Assembly (NCBI GenBank): GCA_036504595.1
Contig: DASXUX010000010.1
Span: forward strand, 186,001-250,000
Reading direction: 5' to 3'
DNA length: 64,000 nucleotides
From: DASXUX01 sp036504595
GTDB taxonomy: Bacteria > Planctomycetota > SZUA-567 > H5-PLA8
The position numbers and the translations under genes were made by a program. Shown in pieces: positions 42,420 to 49,649 of this stretch. Positions within the stretch are counted from its first letter, which is position 1. Every line of letters begins with the position of its first letter. The notes below the pieces were generated by a model. That model was not told where the DNA came from and did not search any database. It was given only the letters and a program-made list of their open reading frames with translations.

Positions 42420-42521
42420 TGCTTGGTACTTGGTGAGTGGTGGAGTGGTGAATGGGCGTGGTGAGCGCTCGCCAACTGCGCCGCCGTTGCCGTCACTCGG
42501 CACTCAGCACTCAGCACTCCA
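42420..42521. repeat. GTGAGTGG-type and CACTCAG heptad repeats
   Basis: Short degenerate words (TTGGTGAGTGGTGGAGTGGTG, split by one base) lie at about 42430-42452 and four heptads CACTCGG, CACTCAG, CACTCAG, CACTCCA at 42494-42521. Between them is GAGCGCTCGCCAA, also found near 40620 in the palindrome cluster. The rest of the 291-bp space 42271-42561 has no recognisable gene. Confidence 0.75.
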
Positions 42522-42561
42522 TCCTTGCCTCCCGCCTCCTGCCAGCCCATCCTGCCGCTGC

Positions 42562-45015
42562 CTACTGCCGCTGCTTACTGCCGTTCTCCAGCGCATCCAG
42601 CACCATCAGCCGCGCGTTGTCCATCACTCGCGAAAGCTCCGCATCGTTCCACGGCACGCATGGGTTTCCTTTTGTGCGAGCCTCCAGTTCTTTGAACAGG
42701 TATTCGAGGCTTCGGTTCAGTTTCGGCTTCTGCGCGGCAGCCGCAGGTTCTGCACCCGCCACTTTCTCTTCCTTGAGCAACTCGTCGAGCATCCGCAGAT
42801 ATTGGTAGTCCTCAACGCCCTCCAATATCGCCTTCTCCTGCTTCGATGGCGTGATCGACTGCGGATCGAAGAACGCCGGCGCATAGTTGATCCCGCGGTC
42901 GCTCGCGAACTCGTTCCAATTCGAACGCGCCTTGCCCGTGTCGCTATACGCCCAGAACTCCGACCCCAGCGCGCCCCACCGCCAGCAATACCACGGCTGC
43001 GCGCGGAAGTACGACGGATCAAACAGCCGGTTCGGCCCGCTGCACATATAGAAGTACAGCGTTTTTCCTTTCGCCTTCAGCCGCGACATCAGTTCGCGCA
43101 CCGCCAGCTTCTCGTTGTAGTACGACAACTGCGGGCAGAGCACGTTCATGAATTCCAGCGAGCGCTCCACCGTTTCCATGTCCTTCAGCAGTTCATCCGT
43201 AAAGCACGGATCGTTGAACAGCTCGATCTCCTTCGACCCGGCCCGCACCGCTTCGCTCCAGTCCCGCAGCGCCGCGTACTGCTCTTTCGTGTGCGGTTCG
43301 TCGAGCAGATGAAATTGAAGCTGAGATTTTCGCAGCCCCTGCTCCTGAGCATGCTTCTCCCAGGCGAAAGCCCACTGCTTCACCGCCTCCCTGAATTCCG
43401 CCGTCCCGCGCGCGTGCTTGCCCATCTTCGTCGGCGCATCGACAGCCATGAAGATCGCATAGCTCTCCGCGTCCGGATACATCTTTCTCCACCGGTCGAA
43501 TTCCGTGAAATCCAGCGGCTTGGTGAGGTTACCCTTCTCGTCGATTCCGTCGGGCTTCGGCAAAGCCGCCGTGCTTGGATTCGCCCACGTCACGTTCAGC
43601 CGGTGCCGCCGCATGTCGGCAAACGCGGCGGCCTGCGTCGCTTCGCTCACCGCGCCATAGCGGTTGATGACGTAATCCCACATCCCGCAACGCAGGTCGG
43701 TCTTCGCTGGAAACTTGCAGGCTGACAGCTTAAGCGTAAGCGGCACGATCTGCTCGCGTTCGCCATTCTTGATTATGATGCGAGCCTGCTGCAGCCCGCT
43801 CCGCACGTCCCGCGGCGGCGTTACCGCGAACCAAATCTGGCGGGTCATGCCGGCAGGTACGGCAATCACGGCCCATCCCTTTTCGTTCGGCGCATCCGGC
43901 AGAGCAGCCGCAACCACCCCGCCCTGCACCGCGACGTGCTCGACTTGGTGTAACTTCACCCACTCCGTTTGTGCAGTCGGCAAGCTCTCAACTTTCAGGC
44001 GAATAACGATCGGTGAAGCCGTGGCGTTCGTGAAGTTCAGCACCTCGCCGCGCTCTTCGCCGGGCATCAAGCGGACTTTCATCCCCGGCCGTTCCCCGTT
44101 CGGAGTCTCAAACAACCCCAGCGGCGCAAAACGATGCGAGGGCCAGATCGTCAGCGCCTCGCAGCCTTGCAACGCGAGCAACTTTCCGTGCAGCGCAAGC
44201 AGTTCGCGATGCTGATCGTCCAGCGGCACGATCATCCGTTGAGCGCCGATGTTCTCGACGAACTGCGGCGTGTTCTGAATCGTCTGCTCAACGTTGTCGA
44301 TTTCCGAATTCAGCCGCGCCTTCTCCGCATCAGGAATTTGCGCCGCCGCCACTTTCGCACGCAACGCCCGCACGTCCGCCAGCTTCTGCGCGTGATACTG
44401 AATGCGGGTCAAGAAGTCCTCGTTGCCGAACGGTTCCGCCGCCTGCGTTTGCAGCACAGCTTCCGGGCCGCGATACACTTCGACCTCATCGCAAAATGCG
44501 TAATGCACATAGCCGGACATGAGAAACCGGACGTAGCGGCCCTTCCCGCTCAGCGCGCGCGTGCTGTACTTGTAGACGCCATACGGCTTGTCTGCTTTCG
44601 GCGCGTCGCCCGGAGCCATCGTCACCAGATCGCCGAGCATGCGCCAGCGCGCGCCCGTTTCGCTGACGTAAACGCCAATCGACTTCGGCCACGTCACGCC
44701 CGCCGTGCCGGCCGCCGTGTTGAGCGCCGCGCCGCAGATCGGCTCGACCTTGCCCAGATCAACCGTAATGCTGACGCACCCGCCGCCCTGCCAGCCCACG
44801 GTCGATTTCTGCGTCCAGAAATACCCCTTCGTGTACACGCCGTCCGTAAGCTGCGTCTTGTCGCCGGGATCAGTGCACAGCGCATAGTTCGGTGCCGGCT
44901 GCAAAACGTAGCTCTTGCCCAGAGCGATGTTGTCCACCGCAGGCTGCTCTTCAGCCGCGCCACACGCCGCCGCAGCCACTACTATAAGGAGCGGCCCCGC
45001 CAATCCCCCGCGCAT
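42562..45015 (-). CDS. Secreted DUF4091/GH123-like glycoside hydrolase with N-terminal discoidin-like domain
   Basis: 817 residues from the ATG at 45015, chosen because AGGAG lies 8 nt upstream and the product starts with a signal peptide (RGGLAGPLLIVVAAAACGAA). Residues ~28-180 look like an F5/8-type-C (discoidin) domain: NIALGKSYVLQP, LTDGVYTKG, ITVDLGKVEPICGAALNT, RYVRFLMSG, CDEVEVYRG. A helical linker and a beta-sandwich lead to a TIM barrel from about residue 435 with Asp572-Glu573 in HLLDEPH, the catalytic Asp-Glu pair arrangement of GH123 hexosaminidases, then PWYCWRWG and LEGVEDYQYLRMLDELL. It probably cleaves glycans outside the cytoplasm; the substrate is unknown. The frame continues open upstream through tandem repeats to 45441, but that extension is repeat DNA and not a plausible protein. 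Confidence 0.85.
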   Translation of the reverse strand: MRGGLAGPLLIVVAAAACGAAEEQPAVDNIALGKSYVLQPAPNYALCTDPGDKTQLTDGVYTKGYFWTQKSTVGWQGGGCVSITVDLGKVEPICGAALNTAAGTAGVTWPKSIGVYVSETGARWRMLGDLVTMAPGDAPKADKPYGVYKYSTRALSGKGRYVRFLMSGYVHYAFCDEVEVYRGPEAVLQTQAAEPFGNEDFLTRIQYHAQKLADVRALRAKVAAAQIPDAEKARLNSEIDNVEQTIQNTPQFVENIGAQRMIVPLDDQHRELLALHGKLLALQGCEALTIWPSHRFAPLGLFETPNGERPGMKVRLMPGEERGEVLNFTNATASPIVIRLKVESLPTAQTEWVKLHQVEHVAVQGGVVAAALPDAPNEKGWAVIAVPAGMTRQIWFAVTPPRDVRSGLQQARIIIKNGEREQIVPLTLKLSACKFPAKTDLRCGMWDYVINRYGAVSEATQAAAFADMRRHRLNVTWANPSTAALPKPDGIDEKGNLTKPLDFTEFDRWRKMYPDAESYAIFMAVDAPTKMGKHARGTAEFREAVKQWAFAWEKHAQEQGLRKSQLQFHLLDEPHTKEQYAALRDWSEAVRAGSKEIELFNDPCFTDELLKDMETVERSLEFMNVLCPQLSYYNEKLAVRELMSRLKAKGKTLYFYMCSGPNRLFDPSYFRAQPWYCWRWGALGSEFWAYSDTGKARSNWNEFASDRGINYAPAFFDPQSITPSKQEKAILEGVEDYQYLRMLDELLKEEKVAGAEPAAAAQKPKLNRSLEYLFKELEARTKGNPCVPWNDAELSRVMDNARLMVLDALENGSKQRQ

Positions 45016-45025
45016 CTGCGTCACT

Positions 45026-45408
45026 CCTGTAAAAAACTGCACATGTGGCGTTGAACCGCATCCGCGACCGTCTGTGTCTGCCCGTGTTCGTCCGTAATCG
45101 TCGCCACAGTCCTGCAAAAAACTGCGCGTGTGGCGTTGAACCGCATCCGCGACCGGCTGTGTTCGTCCGTGATCGTCGCCACTTTCCTGTAAACAACTGC
45201 ACATGTGGCGTTGAACCGCATCCGCGATCGTCTGTGTTCGTCCGTGATCGCCGCCACCTGTAAAAAATTGCACATGTGGCGTTGAACCGCCTCCGCAACC
45301 GTCTGTGCCTGTCCGTGTTCGTCCGTGATCGTCGCCGCATTCCTGTAAAAAACTGCACGGTGCGTGGTTTCGCCGACCCCTCCGGTCCTGTAAAAAACTG
45401 CACATGTG
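45026..45408. repeat. Six-copy tandem repeat in the DUF4091 leader
   Basis: The block CCTGTAAAAAACTGCACATG begins at 45026, 45111, 45186, 45257, 45342 and 45387, with spacings 85, 75, 71, 85 and 45 bp. Copies 1-4 continue with TGGCGTTGAACCGC, a CCGTCTGTG word and CGTCGCCAC. Copy 1 lies directly before the DUF4091 start and its AGG belongs to that gene's ribosome-binding site. In the transcribed (minus) direction each copy ends in a T6 tract after a CACATGTG palindrome. The remaining 45431-45572 has no recognisable gene and probably contains the divergent esterase promoter. Confidence 0.9.
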
Positions 45409-45572
45409 CAGCATCCGCGCACACACCACCACACAACCCACACCGCCGCTGTTAGGCTCTCTTACATTAGACGTATGAACACCGAAAATGTTGCTAAGAA
45501 TTTCAAGAATTCAGGCTCGCGTTTCAGCGCTTCGGGGTACACCTTTCGTCAGCACTCACAAGGACACCGCAC

Positions 45573-46430
45573 ATGATCGCCCGCCGCTTCGCCGTTCCCG
45601 CAGTTCTCCTTTTCATCGCGCTCATCATTCGAGCCGAAGAGCCCGCCACCACCGCGACCAAAGACATCAGCTACAAAACGGGCGACGGACTCAGCGAATA
45701 CGAACAGACCCGCTGCAAACTCGACCTCTACGCGCCGGACAAAGCCAAGAACCTTCCGGTGGTCGTCTGGTTCCACGGCGGCGGCCTGACCGGTGGAGAC
45801 AAGAAAGGCGCGGAGAAACTCGGCCGCGTGCTCGCCAGCGAAGGGCTCGTCTTCGCCGCAGCGAATTACCGACTCAGCCCCAAGGCCACCTATCCGGCCT
45901 ATCTTGAAGACGCCGCCGCGGCGGTCGCGTGGACGATCAAGCACGCCGGCGAATACGGCGGCAACGCCAAACAGGTTTTCATCTCCGGACATTCTGCTGG
46001 CGGATATTTGACCGCGATGCTCGGCACCGACGAACGCTGGCTGAAGGCGCAGAATATCGCGCTGGCCGACATCGCCGGCCTGATCCCCGTCAGTGGCCAG
46101 ACGCTGACGCACTTCACCATCCGCCAGGAGCGCGGCATTCCCAAGACCACGCTCATCGTTGACGACGCCGCGCCGCTGTACCACGCGCGCAAGGACATGC
46201 CGCCGATGCTGATTCTCTACGCCGAAAAAGACATGGCTCTGCGCGCTGAGGAAAACGTGTTCTATTTCGCCGCGCTGAAAGCCGCCGGCAACAAGCAGGT
46301 CACCGCCAAGGAGATCGCCGGCCACGACCACGGCTCGATCGGCGAAAAGATGTTCCAACCCGCCGACGCCGGCCGCGCGGCGCTGGGGGAATTCGTAAAG
46401 CAAACGGCTGCAGTCCGGGTGGCGCCGTGA
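45573..46430 (+). CDS. Secreted alpha/beta hydrolase (BD-FAE/esterase type)
   Basis: 285 residues. The N-terminus is a signal peptide (RRFAVPAVLLFIALIIRAEE). The oxyanion motif HGGG (68-71), the nucleophile Ser141 in SGHSAGG, Asp220 in AEKDMAL and His253 in AGHDHGSI form a complete catalytic set of the feruloyl/acetyl-xylan-esterase-like group. It probably removes ester groups from plant-type or algal polysaccharides in the periplasm or outside, which would fit the neighbouring glycosidases; substrate not proven. The ATG has AAGGA 8 nt upstream. It is divergent from the DUF4091 gene. Confidence 0.88.
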   Translation: MIARRFAVPAVLLFIALIIRAEEPATTATKDISYKTGDGLSEYEQTRCKLDLYAPDKAKNLPVVVWFHGGGLTGGDKKGAEKLGRVLASEGLVFAAANYRLSPKATYPAYLEDAAAAVAWTIKHAGEYGGNAKQVFISGHSAGGYLTAMLGTDERWLKAQNIALADIAGLIPVSGQTLTHFTIRQERGIPKTTLIVDDAAPLYHARKDMPPMLILYAEKDMALRAEENVFYFAALKAAGNKQVTAKEIAGHDHGSIGEKMFQPADAGRAALGEFVKQTAAVRVAP

Positions 46431-46440
46431 GGACGGCAAA

Positions 46441-46536
46441 CGGGTATCGGGGATAGGGTCTGGGGTCACGGGATGGCCCTAATCACAAGCGACCCCGATA
46501 CCCGATACCCCATACCCCATACCCGCTACCCGGCAG
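46441..46536. repeat. Mirrored GATACCC-type repeat hairpin after the esterase gene
   Basis: CGGGTATCGGGG (46441-46452) pairs perfectly over 12 bp with CCCCGATACCCG (46493-46504). The right side continues as degenerate ACCCCAT/ACCCGAT heptads to about 46536. The element starts 10 bp after the esterase stop and ends shortly before the VOC gene. Confidence 0.85.
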
Positions 46537-46551
46537 TCTTCGGGAGACCCC

Positions 46552-46905
46552 ATGTTCATCCGCTTCTCGCACGTGATGATGTACGTAACCGATCTCGACC
46601 GCGCCGTGAAGTGGTACTCCGGCATCCTCGGCTTCACGCCGAACTTCGTGGCGCCGGGTTGTTACGCGTCCCTGCGCCACGACAAAATGGGCTGCCGCAT
46701 CGACCTGCACCCGACTGAAGCCGGCGGCAAAGATGTCGGCTTCGGCCCTATCCCGAACTTCGCCGTCACGAATCTGGATGAGACCCTTGAGGCTCTGAAA
46801 GCCCAAGGCGTGAAAGTCGGCCAGCCCCGCCGCGAAGGCGGCAGCCCGCGCTTCGTCACGATCTGGGACTCCGAAGGAAACGCGCTGGGGTTGGAAGAAG
46901 TGTAA
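46552..46905 (+). CDS. VOC-superfamily (glyoxalase/bleomycin-resistance type) protein
   Basis: 117 residues, a single pair of beta-alpha-beta-beta-beta modules: FSHVMMYVTDLDRAVKWYSGILGF and NFAVTNLDETLEALKAQG with the typical WDSEGNALGLEEV ending. Candidate metal ligands are His7, His53 and Glu115. Family members are metal-dependent lyases, dioxygenases or resistance proteins; the reaction here cannot be assigned. GGAG lies 5 nt before the ATG. The protein is probably cytoplasmic and dimeric. It follows the esterase on the same strand, but a 12-bp hairpin lies between them. Confidence 0.85.
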   Translation: MFIRFSHVMMYVTDLDRAVKWYSGILGFTPNFVAPGCYASLRHDKMGCRIDLHPTEAGGKDVGFGPIPNFAVTNLDETLEALKAQGVKVGQPRREGGSPRFVTIWDSEGNALGLEEV

Positions 46906-46909
46906 CGGC

Positions 46910-46965
46910 AGGGTTCGGGGTTCGGGGTTCAGGGTTCGCGGTTCGGGGGTCGGGGTTCAGGGTTG
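46910..46965. repeat. Eight (A/G)GGGTTC heptads
   Basis: Eight consecutive 7-bp units (AGGGTTC, GGGGTTC, GGGGTTC, AGGGTTC, GCGGTTC, GGGGGTC, GGGGTTC, AGGGTTG) begin 5 bp after the VOC stop. The same word is at 41465 (reverse strand) and 63702. Confidence 0.95.
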
Positions 46966-47059
46966 CCAGTTGTCCGTAGTCCGTTGTCAGCAGCCCATGG
47001 CAAGAGGCTATTAGTTTCTACACATCTCTGGCTAGAGTGACGACCGAACACCAGGTAAG

Positions 47060-47170
47060 ACTTCAGCACGGAAGCTGTTTGGCCTGAAAGGCCTAAACAT
47101 GAAAGCCCAGGGCAAGCGAGCAACGCGAGCGCCGCCCTGGGCTGGCTTGTACGGCGCTTTCAGCGCGAGG
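47060..47170. repeat. Structured palindromic element in a gene-free stretch
   Basis: Within the 384-bp space 46906-47289 there is no convincing gene. AGCCCAGGGC (47104-47113) pairs perfectly with GCCCTGGGCT (47134-47143), enclosed by GAAAGC (47101-47106) facing GCTTTC (47157-47162) with a small overlap; GGCCTGAAAGGCC precedes it. It could be a REP-like dispersed palindrome or a structured RNA. A short open frame starting at 47099 (MKAQGKRATRAPPW) runs through the palindrome and is not believed to be a gene. Confidence 0.55.
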
Positions 47171-47289
47171 AGCCTGGACCGTGTCCCGAGAGACTGCCTG
47201 CGCGTTCTCGCCGCTTGGAGTTGTGTAGAGACTGTTGGCCAAGGGCAACAAGCCAGTGAAAAACAATGGACCACTCACCACTCACCAAC

Positions 47290-48150
47290 CTACTGCTTCT
47301 CGTACACCCTCACATAATCAATCAAATACTTCTGCGGAAAAATACTCTCGTCAATCCCTTTCGCAGCGCCCCAGGCGCCGCCGACGGCGAAGTTCAGCAG
47401 CAGATAGTGCGGCTTATCGAAGGGCCATGCGTCTTCGCCGCTGCCCTCGTTCTTGAACGTGAAGACTTTGGTCTCATCGACGAGGAAATCGATCGCCTCT
47501 TTTGTCCATTCAATCGCGTAGACGTGGAAATCGTCGTACGGCGCTTTGATCGTCGTGCGCTTGCCCTTCTGCGTTTTCTTGACGTGGTTGTACGCGCCGG
47601 TGTGCACGGTCGTGTGAATGCCATCCGGATCGAAGCCGACATACTCCATGATGTCGATCTCGCCGCACTTCGGCCACGGGACTTTGCCCCGGCAGTCTCC
47701 CAGCATCCAGATCGCCGGCCACGTGCCCTTTCCTTGCGGCAACTTCGCGCGCACTTCGACGCGCCCATACGTCCAGCTCACGATCCCGTGCGTGTTTAAG
47801 CTCGCGGCCGTGTAGTCGGCAAACTCTTTCCCCTTGTTCCAGTCGTCCTTCTTGGCGTCGGGCGAATACTTCGGATTCTTGAACTTCTCTTTGCGCGCCT
47901 CGATGACGAGATTCCCGTTTTCGACGCGCGCATTCTCGCGCCGGTCTTGCGTATAGAATTGAAGTTCGTGATTGCGAACGAAGCCCACTTCATACGCCCA
48001 CTTCTTCGCATCCGGCGCCCCGTCGGTGTCGAATTCATCCGCCCAAACCAGCTTCCAGCCCGGTTTCTCTGCTCCCGCAGCATGGCACAAACCAAGACCC
48101 AGAACGCAGACGCTCAGCAGCACCGTTCGGAAACACAACGTACGCGACAT
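47290..48150 (-). CDS. Secreted GH16 glycoside hydrolase (beta-glucanase-like)
   Basis: 286 residues from the ATG at 48150, which has GGAG 9 nt upstream; the in-frame TTG at 48165 overlaps that RBS and is rejected. A signal peptide (CFRTVLLSVCVLGLGLCHAAGA) leads to a GH16 beta-sandwich. The catalytic signature GEIDIMEYVG is intact; numbered from the TTG, the nucleophile is Glu169, with Asp171 and acid/base Glu174. Other family marks are WADEFD, YGRVEVRAKLP and GTWPAIWMLG. It should hydrolyse beta-1,3- or beta-1,3/1,4-glucans, or related galactans, outside the cytoplasm (family knowledge). The stop is followed by short GTGAGTG-type repeats on the minus strand. Confidence 0.93.
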   Translation of the reverse strand: MSRTLCFRTVLLSVCVLGLGLCHAAGAEKPGWKLVWADEFDTDGAPDAKKWAYEVGFVRNHELQFYTQDRRENARVENGNLVIEARKEKFKNPKYSPDAKKDDWNKGKEFADYTAASLNTHGIVSWTYGRVEVRAKLPQGKGTWPAIWMLGDCRGKVPWPKCGEIDIMEYVGFDPDGIHTTVHTGAYNHVKKTQKGKRTTIKAPYDDFHVYAIEWTKEAIDFLVDETKVFTFKNEGSGEDAWPFDKPHYLLLNFAVGGAWGAAKGIDESIFPQKYLIDYVRVYEKQ

Positions 48151-48271
48151 GAGTTTCTTCTCCAAGCTGATGCTTTGTATACACCTCTTGCCGTTACCCG
48201 CGCCGTTCCAGCCTCCTGCCTAGCCCGGAGAAGCCGGACACGGCGAACTCCGAACCTGCATCCAAATGATG

Positions 48272-48366
48272 AATGATGAATGCGGAATGATGAATATGGC
48301 TGCAACGGCGCAAGAGCCAACGCCATAAACCTAATTCCGCATTCATCATTCCTCATTCATCATTTC
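48272..48366. repeat. Mirrored AATGATG-type repeat with 17-bp perfect stem
   Basis: Positions 48272-48288 (AATGATGAATGCGGAAT) pair perfectly with 48334-48350. A further ATTCATCATT word follows to 48366. It lies in the 316-bp space between the GH16 start and the thioredoxin-lipoprotein end, both minus strand; apart from this and the small hairpin at 48382 I see nothing else in that space. Confidence 0.85.
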
Positions 48367-48381
48367 TTTGAGTTTCAAAAT

Positions 48382-48399
48382 CTTGTCCAAAAGGACAAG
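48382..48399 (-). terminator. Possible weak terminator of the thioredoxin-lipoprotein gene
   Basis: CTTGTCC, loop AAAA, GGACAAG is a perfect 7-bp hairpin. On the minus strand it is followed by ATTTTG, only four Ts, so termination strength is uncertain. Confidence 0.35.
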
Positions 48400-48466
48400 C
48401 CCCAAGCACGAAGGGACTACTGCCTACTGAAATCGCGACTGCCAGAGCCGCGCGCACCGTCTACCG

Positions 48467-49420
48467 TCACCCCGCCCCTTTGGATTTGTAGCGCGGCGTC
48501 GGCACGGCCAGCCCCAGGTGTTTGTTCAGAGCGCCTGTCGCCGCTTCGGGTGTAAACGATCTGCGCGCAACGATCTTGCTGTCGGCATCCAGCAGGTAGA
48601 AGAACGGCACCGCGCTCACGCCGTAGCTTTTGCAGATTTCGCCGCTCTGATCCCACACGACCGGCAGCCCCGGAACATTTTCCTGATAGACATCCGAGAT
48701 TTCGTCTTTGGTCTGTTCGCGGTTGATGACGACCGCCGATACGCCATGCTCCTTGAACGCTTTCGTCACCGCGGCCAGTGGCTTCAGAGCCCCCACCGAG
48801 AACGGACACGACGTCGCCGAAAACATCAGCAGCGTCGCGCGCTTCCCGCGCAGTTCATCCAACTTCACCGCGCTGTCATCCAGCTTCTTCCCCGCAAACG
48901 CCGGCGCAATCGTCCCGGGCTCCGGCTGCGGCAAAGTGTACGATTTCTTCGGCGAACCCGGCGCTTCGGCAACAATCTTGCCGACCATCTTCGGCATGCC
49001 GCTCACGTCGCAATCGCCGGTGAAGCGAAGCTGGCCATCGCGATCATAAATGTAAAGCGTCGGGTAGTAGAAGAATTCCAGCGTGCTCGCGAGCTGCCGC
49101 CCGGTGTCGATCGCGTACGGAAAGGTGTGCGCCCATCTTTCCGGCGGCTTCAAATCCTCCTCGGGGAGCGGCACTTCAACCCGCACCGCCGCCACGCCTT
49201 CCGGCCGCTTGTACTTGTCCAGAATCTCCGTCGCTCGCGCCGTCCCCGGACAATCGTCGCGCCCCATGAGAAGCAGCAAGACCTGTCCCTTGTGCGCCGC
49301 AACGATATTCTTCACGTCGCCTGGCCAGCGATTCCTCGAATTCGAGCCCGCCCCCTGGGGCCCGGACCCGCACCCCACGCTGAAAATCAATATCGCGATG
49401 ACGAATCGGAATGCGCGCAT
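48467..49420 (-). CDS. Exported protein with two thioredoxin-like domains (probable lipoprotein)
   Basis: 317 residues from the ATG at 49420, which has GAGGAGG 8 nt upstream; the longer frame to 49513 runs into repeat DNA. The N-terminus RAFRFVIAILIFSVGC has a weak lipobox with Cys17. The first thioredoxin fold has Cys57 in RDDCPGTA and a Pro120 in FYYPTLYIYD; the second, AhpC/TlpA-like, has Cys205 in SATSCPFSV and a VPFFYLLD strand. Each site shows a CPxx motif with one Cys, so a CXXC disulfide exchange site is absent. It may protect or reduce thiols in the periplasm, or sense redox; this is inference. It is divergent from the GH99-like gene. Confidence 0.8.
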   Translation of the reverse strand: MRAFRFVIAILIFSVGCGSGPQGAGSNSRNRWPGDVKNIVAAHKGQVLLLLMGRDDCPGTARATEILDKYKRPEGVAAVRVEVPLPEEDLKPPERWAHTFPYAIDTGRQLASTLEFFYYPTLYIYDRDGQLRFTGDCDVSGMPKMVGKIVAEAPGSPKKSYTLPQPEPGTIAPAFAGKKLDDSAVKLDELRGKRATLLMFSATSCPFSVGALKPLAAVTKAFKEHGVSAVVINREQTKDEISDVYQENVPGLPVVWDQSGEICKSYGVSAVPFFYLLDADSKIVARRSFTPEAATGALNKHLGLAVPTPRYKSKGAG

Positions 49421-49462
49421 AATCAGCCCCTCCTCAAGCGCAGCATAGCGCGTATGCAGCGC

Positions 49463-49483
49463 GTGACGAGTGACGAGTGACGA
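49463..49483. repeat. Three GTGACGA heptads
   Basis: Three perfect 7-bp units lie in the 194-bp divergent space between the thioredoxin-lipoprotein start and the GH99-like start. The word GTGACGA recurs once more a little downstream (49497). Confidence 0.85.
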
Positions 49484-49574
49484 GTGGAATGGCTCGTGAC
49501 GACCAATTCCCAAGTGCCAAATGCCGATTCCCCGTGTATAAACTCATTGGTCACCAAAGCCGAAAAGAAACTCA

Positions 49575-49649
49575 CCGCAGAGGACGCGGAGGACGCAGAG
49601 GAGAGAAAATCACTATGAAAAATCTCTGTGTCCTCTGTGTCCTCTGTGG
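49575..49649 (+). promoter_or_regulatory. 26-bp hairpin around the start codon of the GH99-like gene
   Basis: Left arm 49575-49600 (repeat words CAGAGGACG) pairs with right arm 49624-49649 (repeat words CTCTGTGTC) over 26 uninterrupted base pairs, four of them G-U in RNA (577-647, 586-638, 588-636, 595-629). The 23-nt loop 49601-49623 contains the ATG at 49615, and the GAGGAGAG ribosome-binding site straddles the stem end. The right arm encodes the signal-peptide residues LCVLCVLCG. A translation or RNA-stability effect is inferred. Confidence 0.75.

Noticed and set aside
45026..45408. CRISPR array
   Set aside because: The unit spacing varies (45-85 bp) and the sequence between the conserved blocks is itself repeated, so there are no unique spacers; no cas gene is near.
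45016..45441. N-terminal extension of the DUF4091 protein
   Set aside because: It is translated tandem repeat DNA, precedes a signal peptide, and the ATG at 45015 has a far better RBS.
47099..47317. 72-residue plus-strand frame starting MKAQGKRATRAPPW
   Set aside because: It runs through a perfect palindrome and repeat words, has no good RBS and no domain.
49477..49614. Longer N-terminus of the GH99-like protein
   Set aside because: This part is repeat DNA and lies before a clear signal peptide and RBS.
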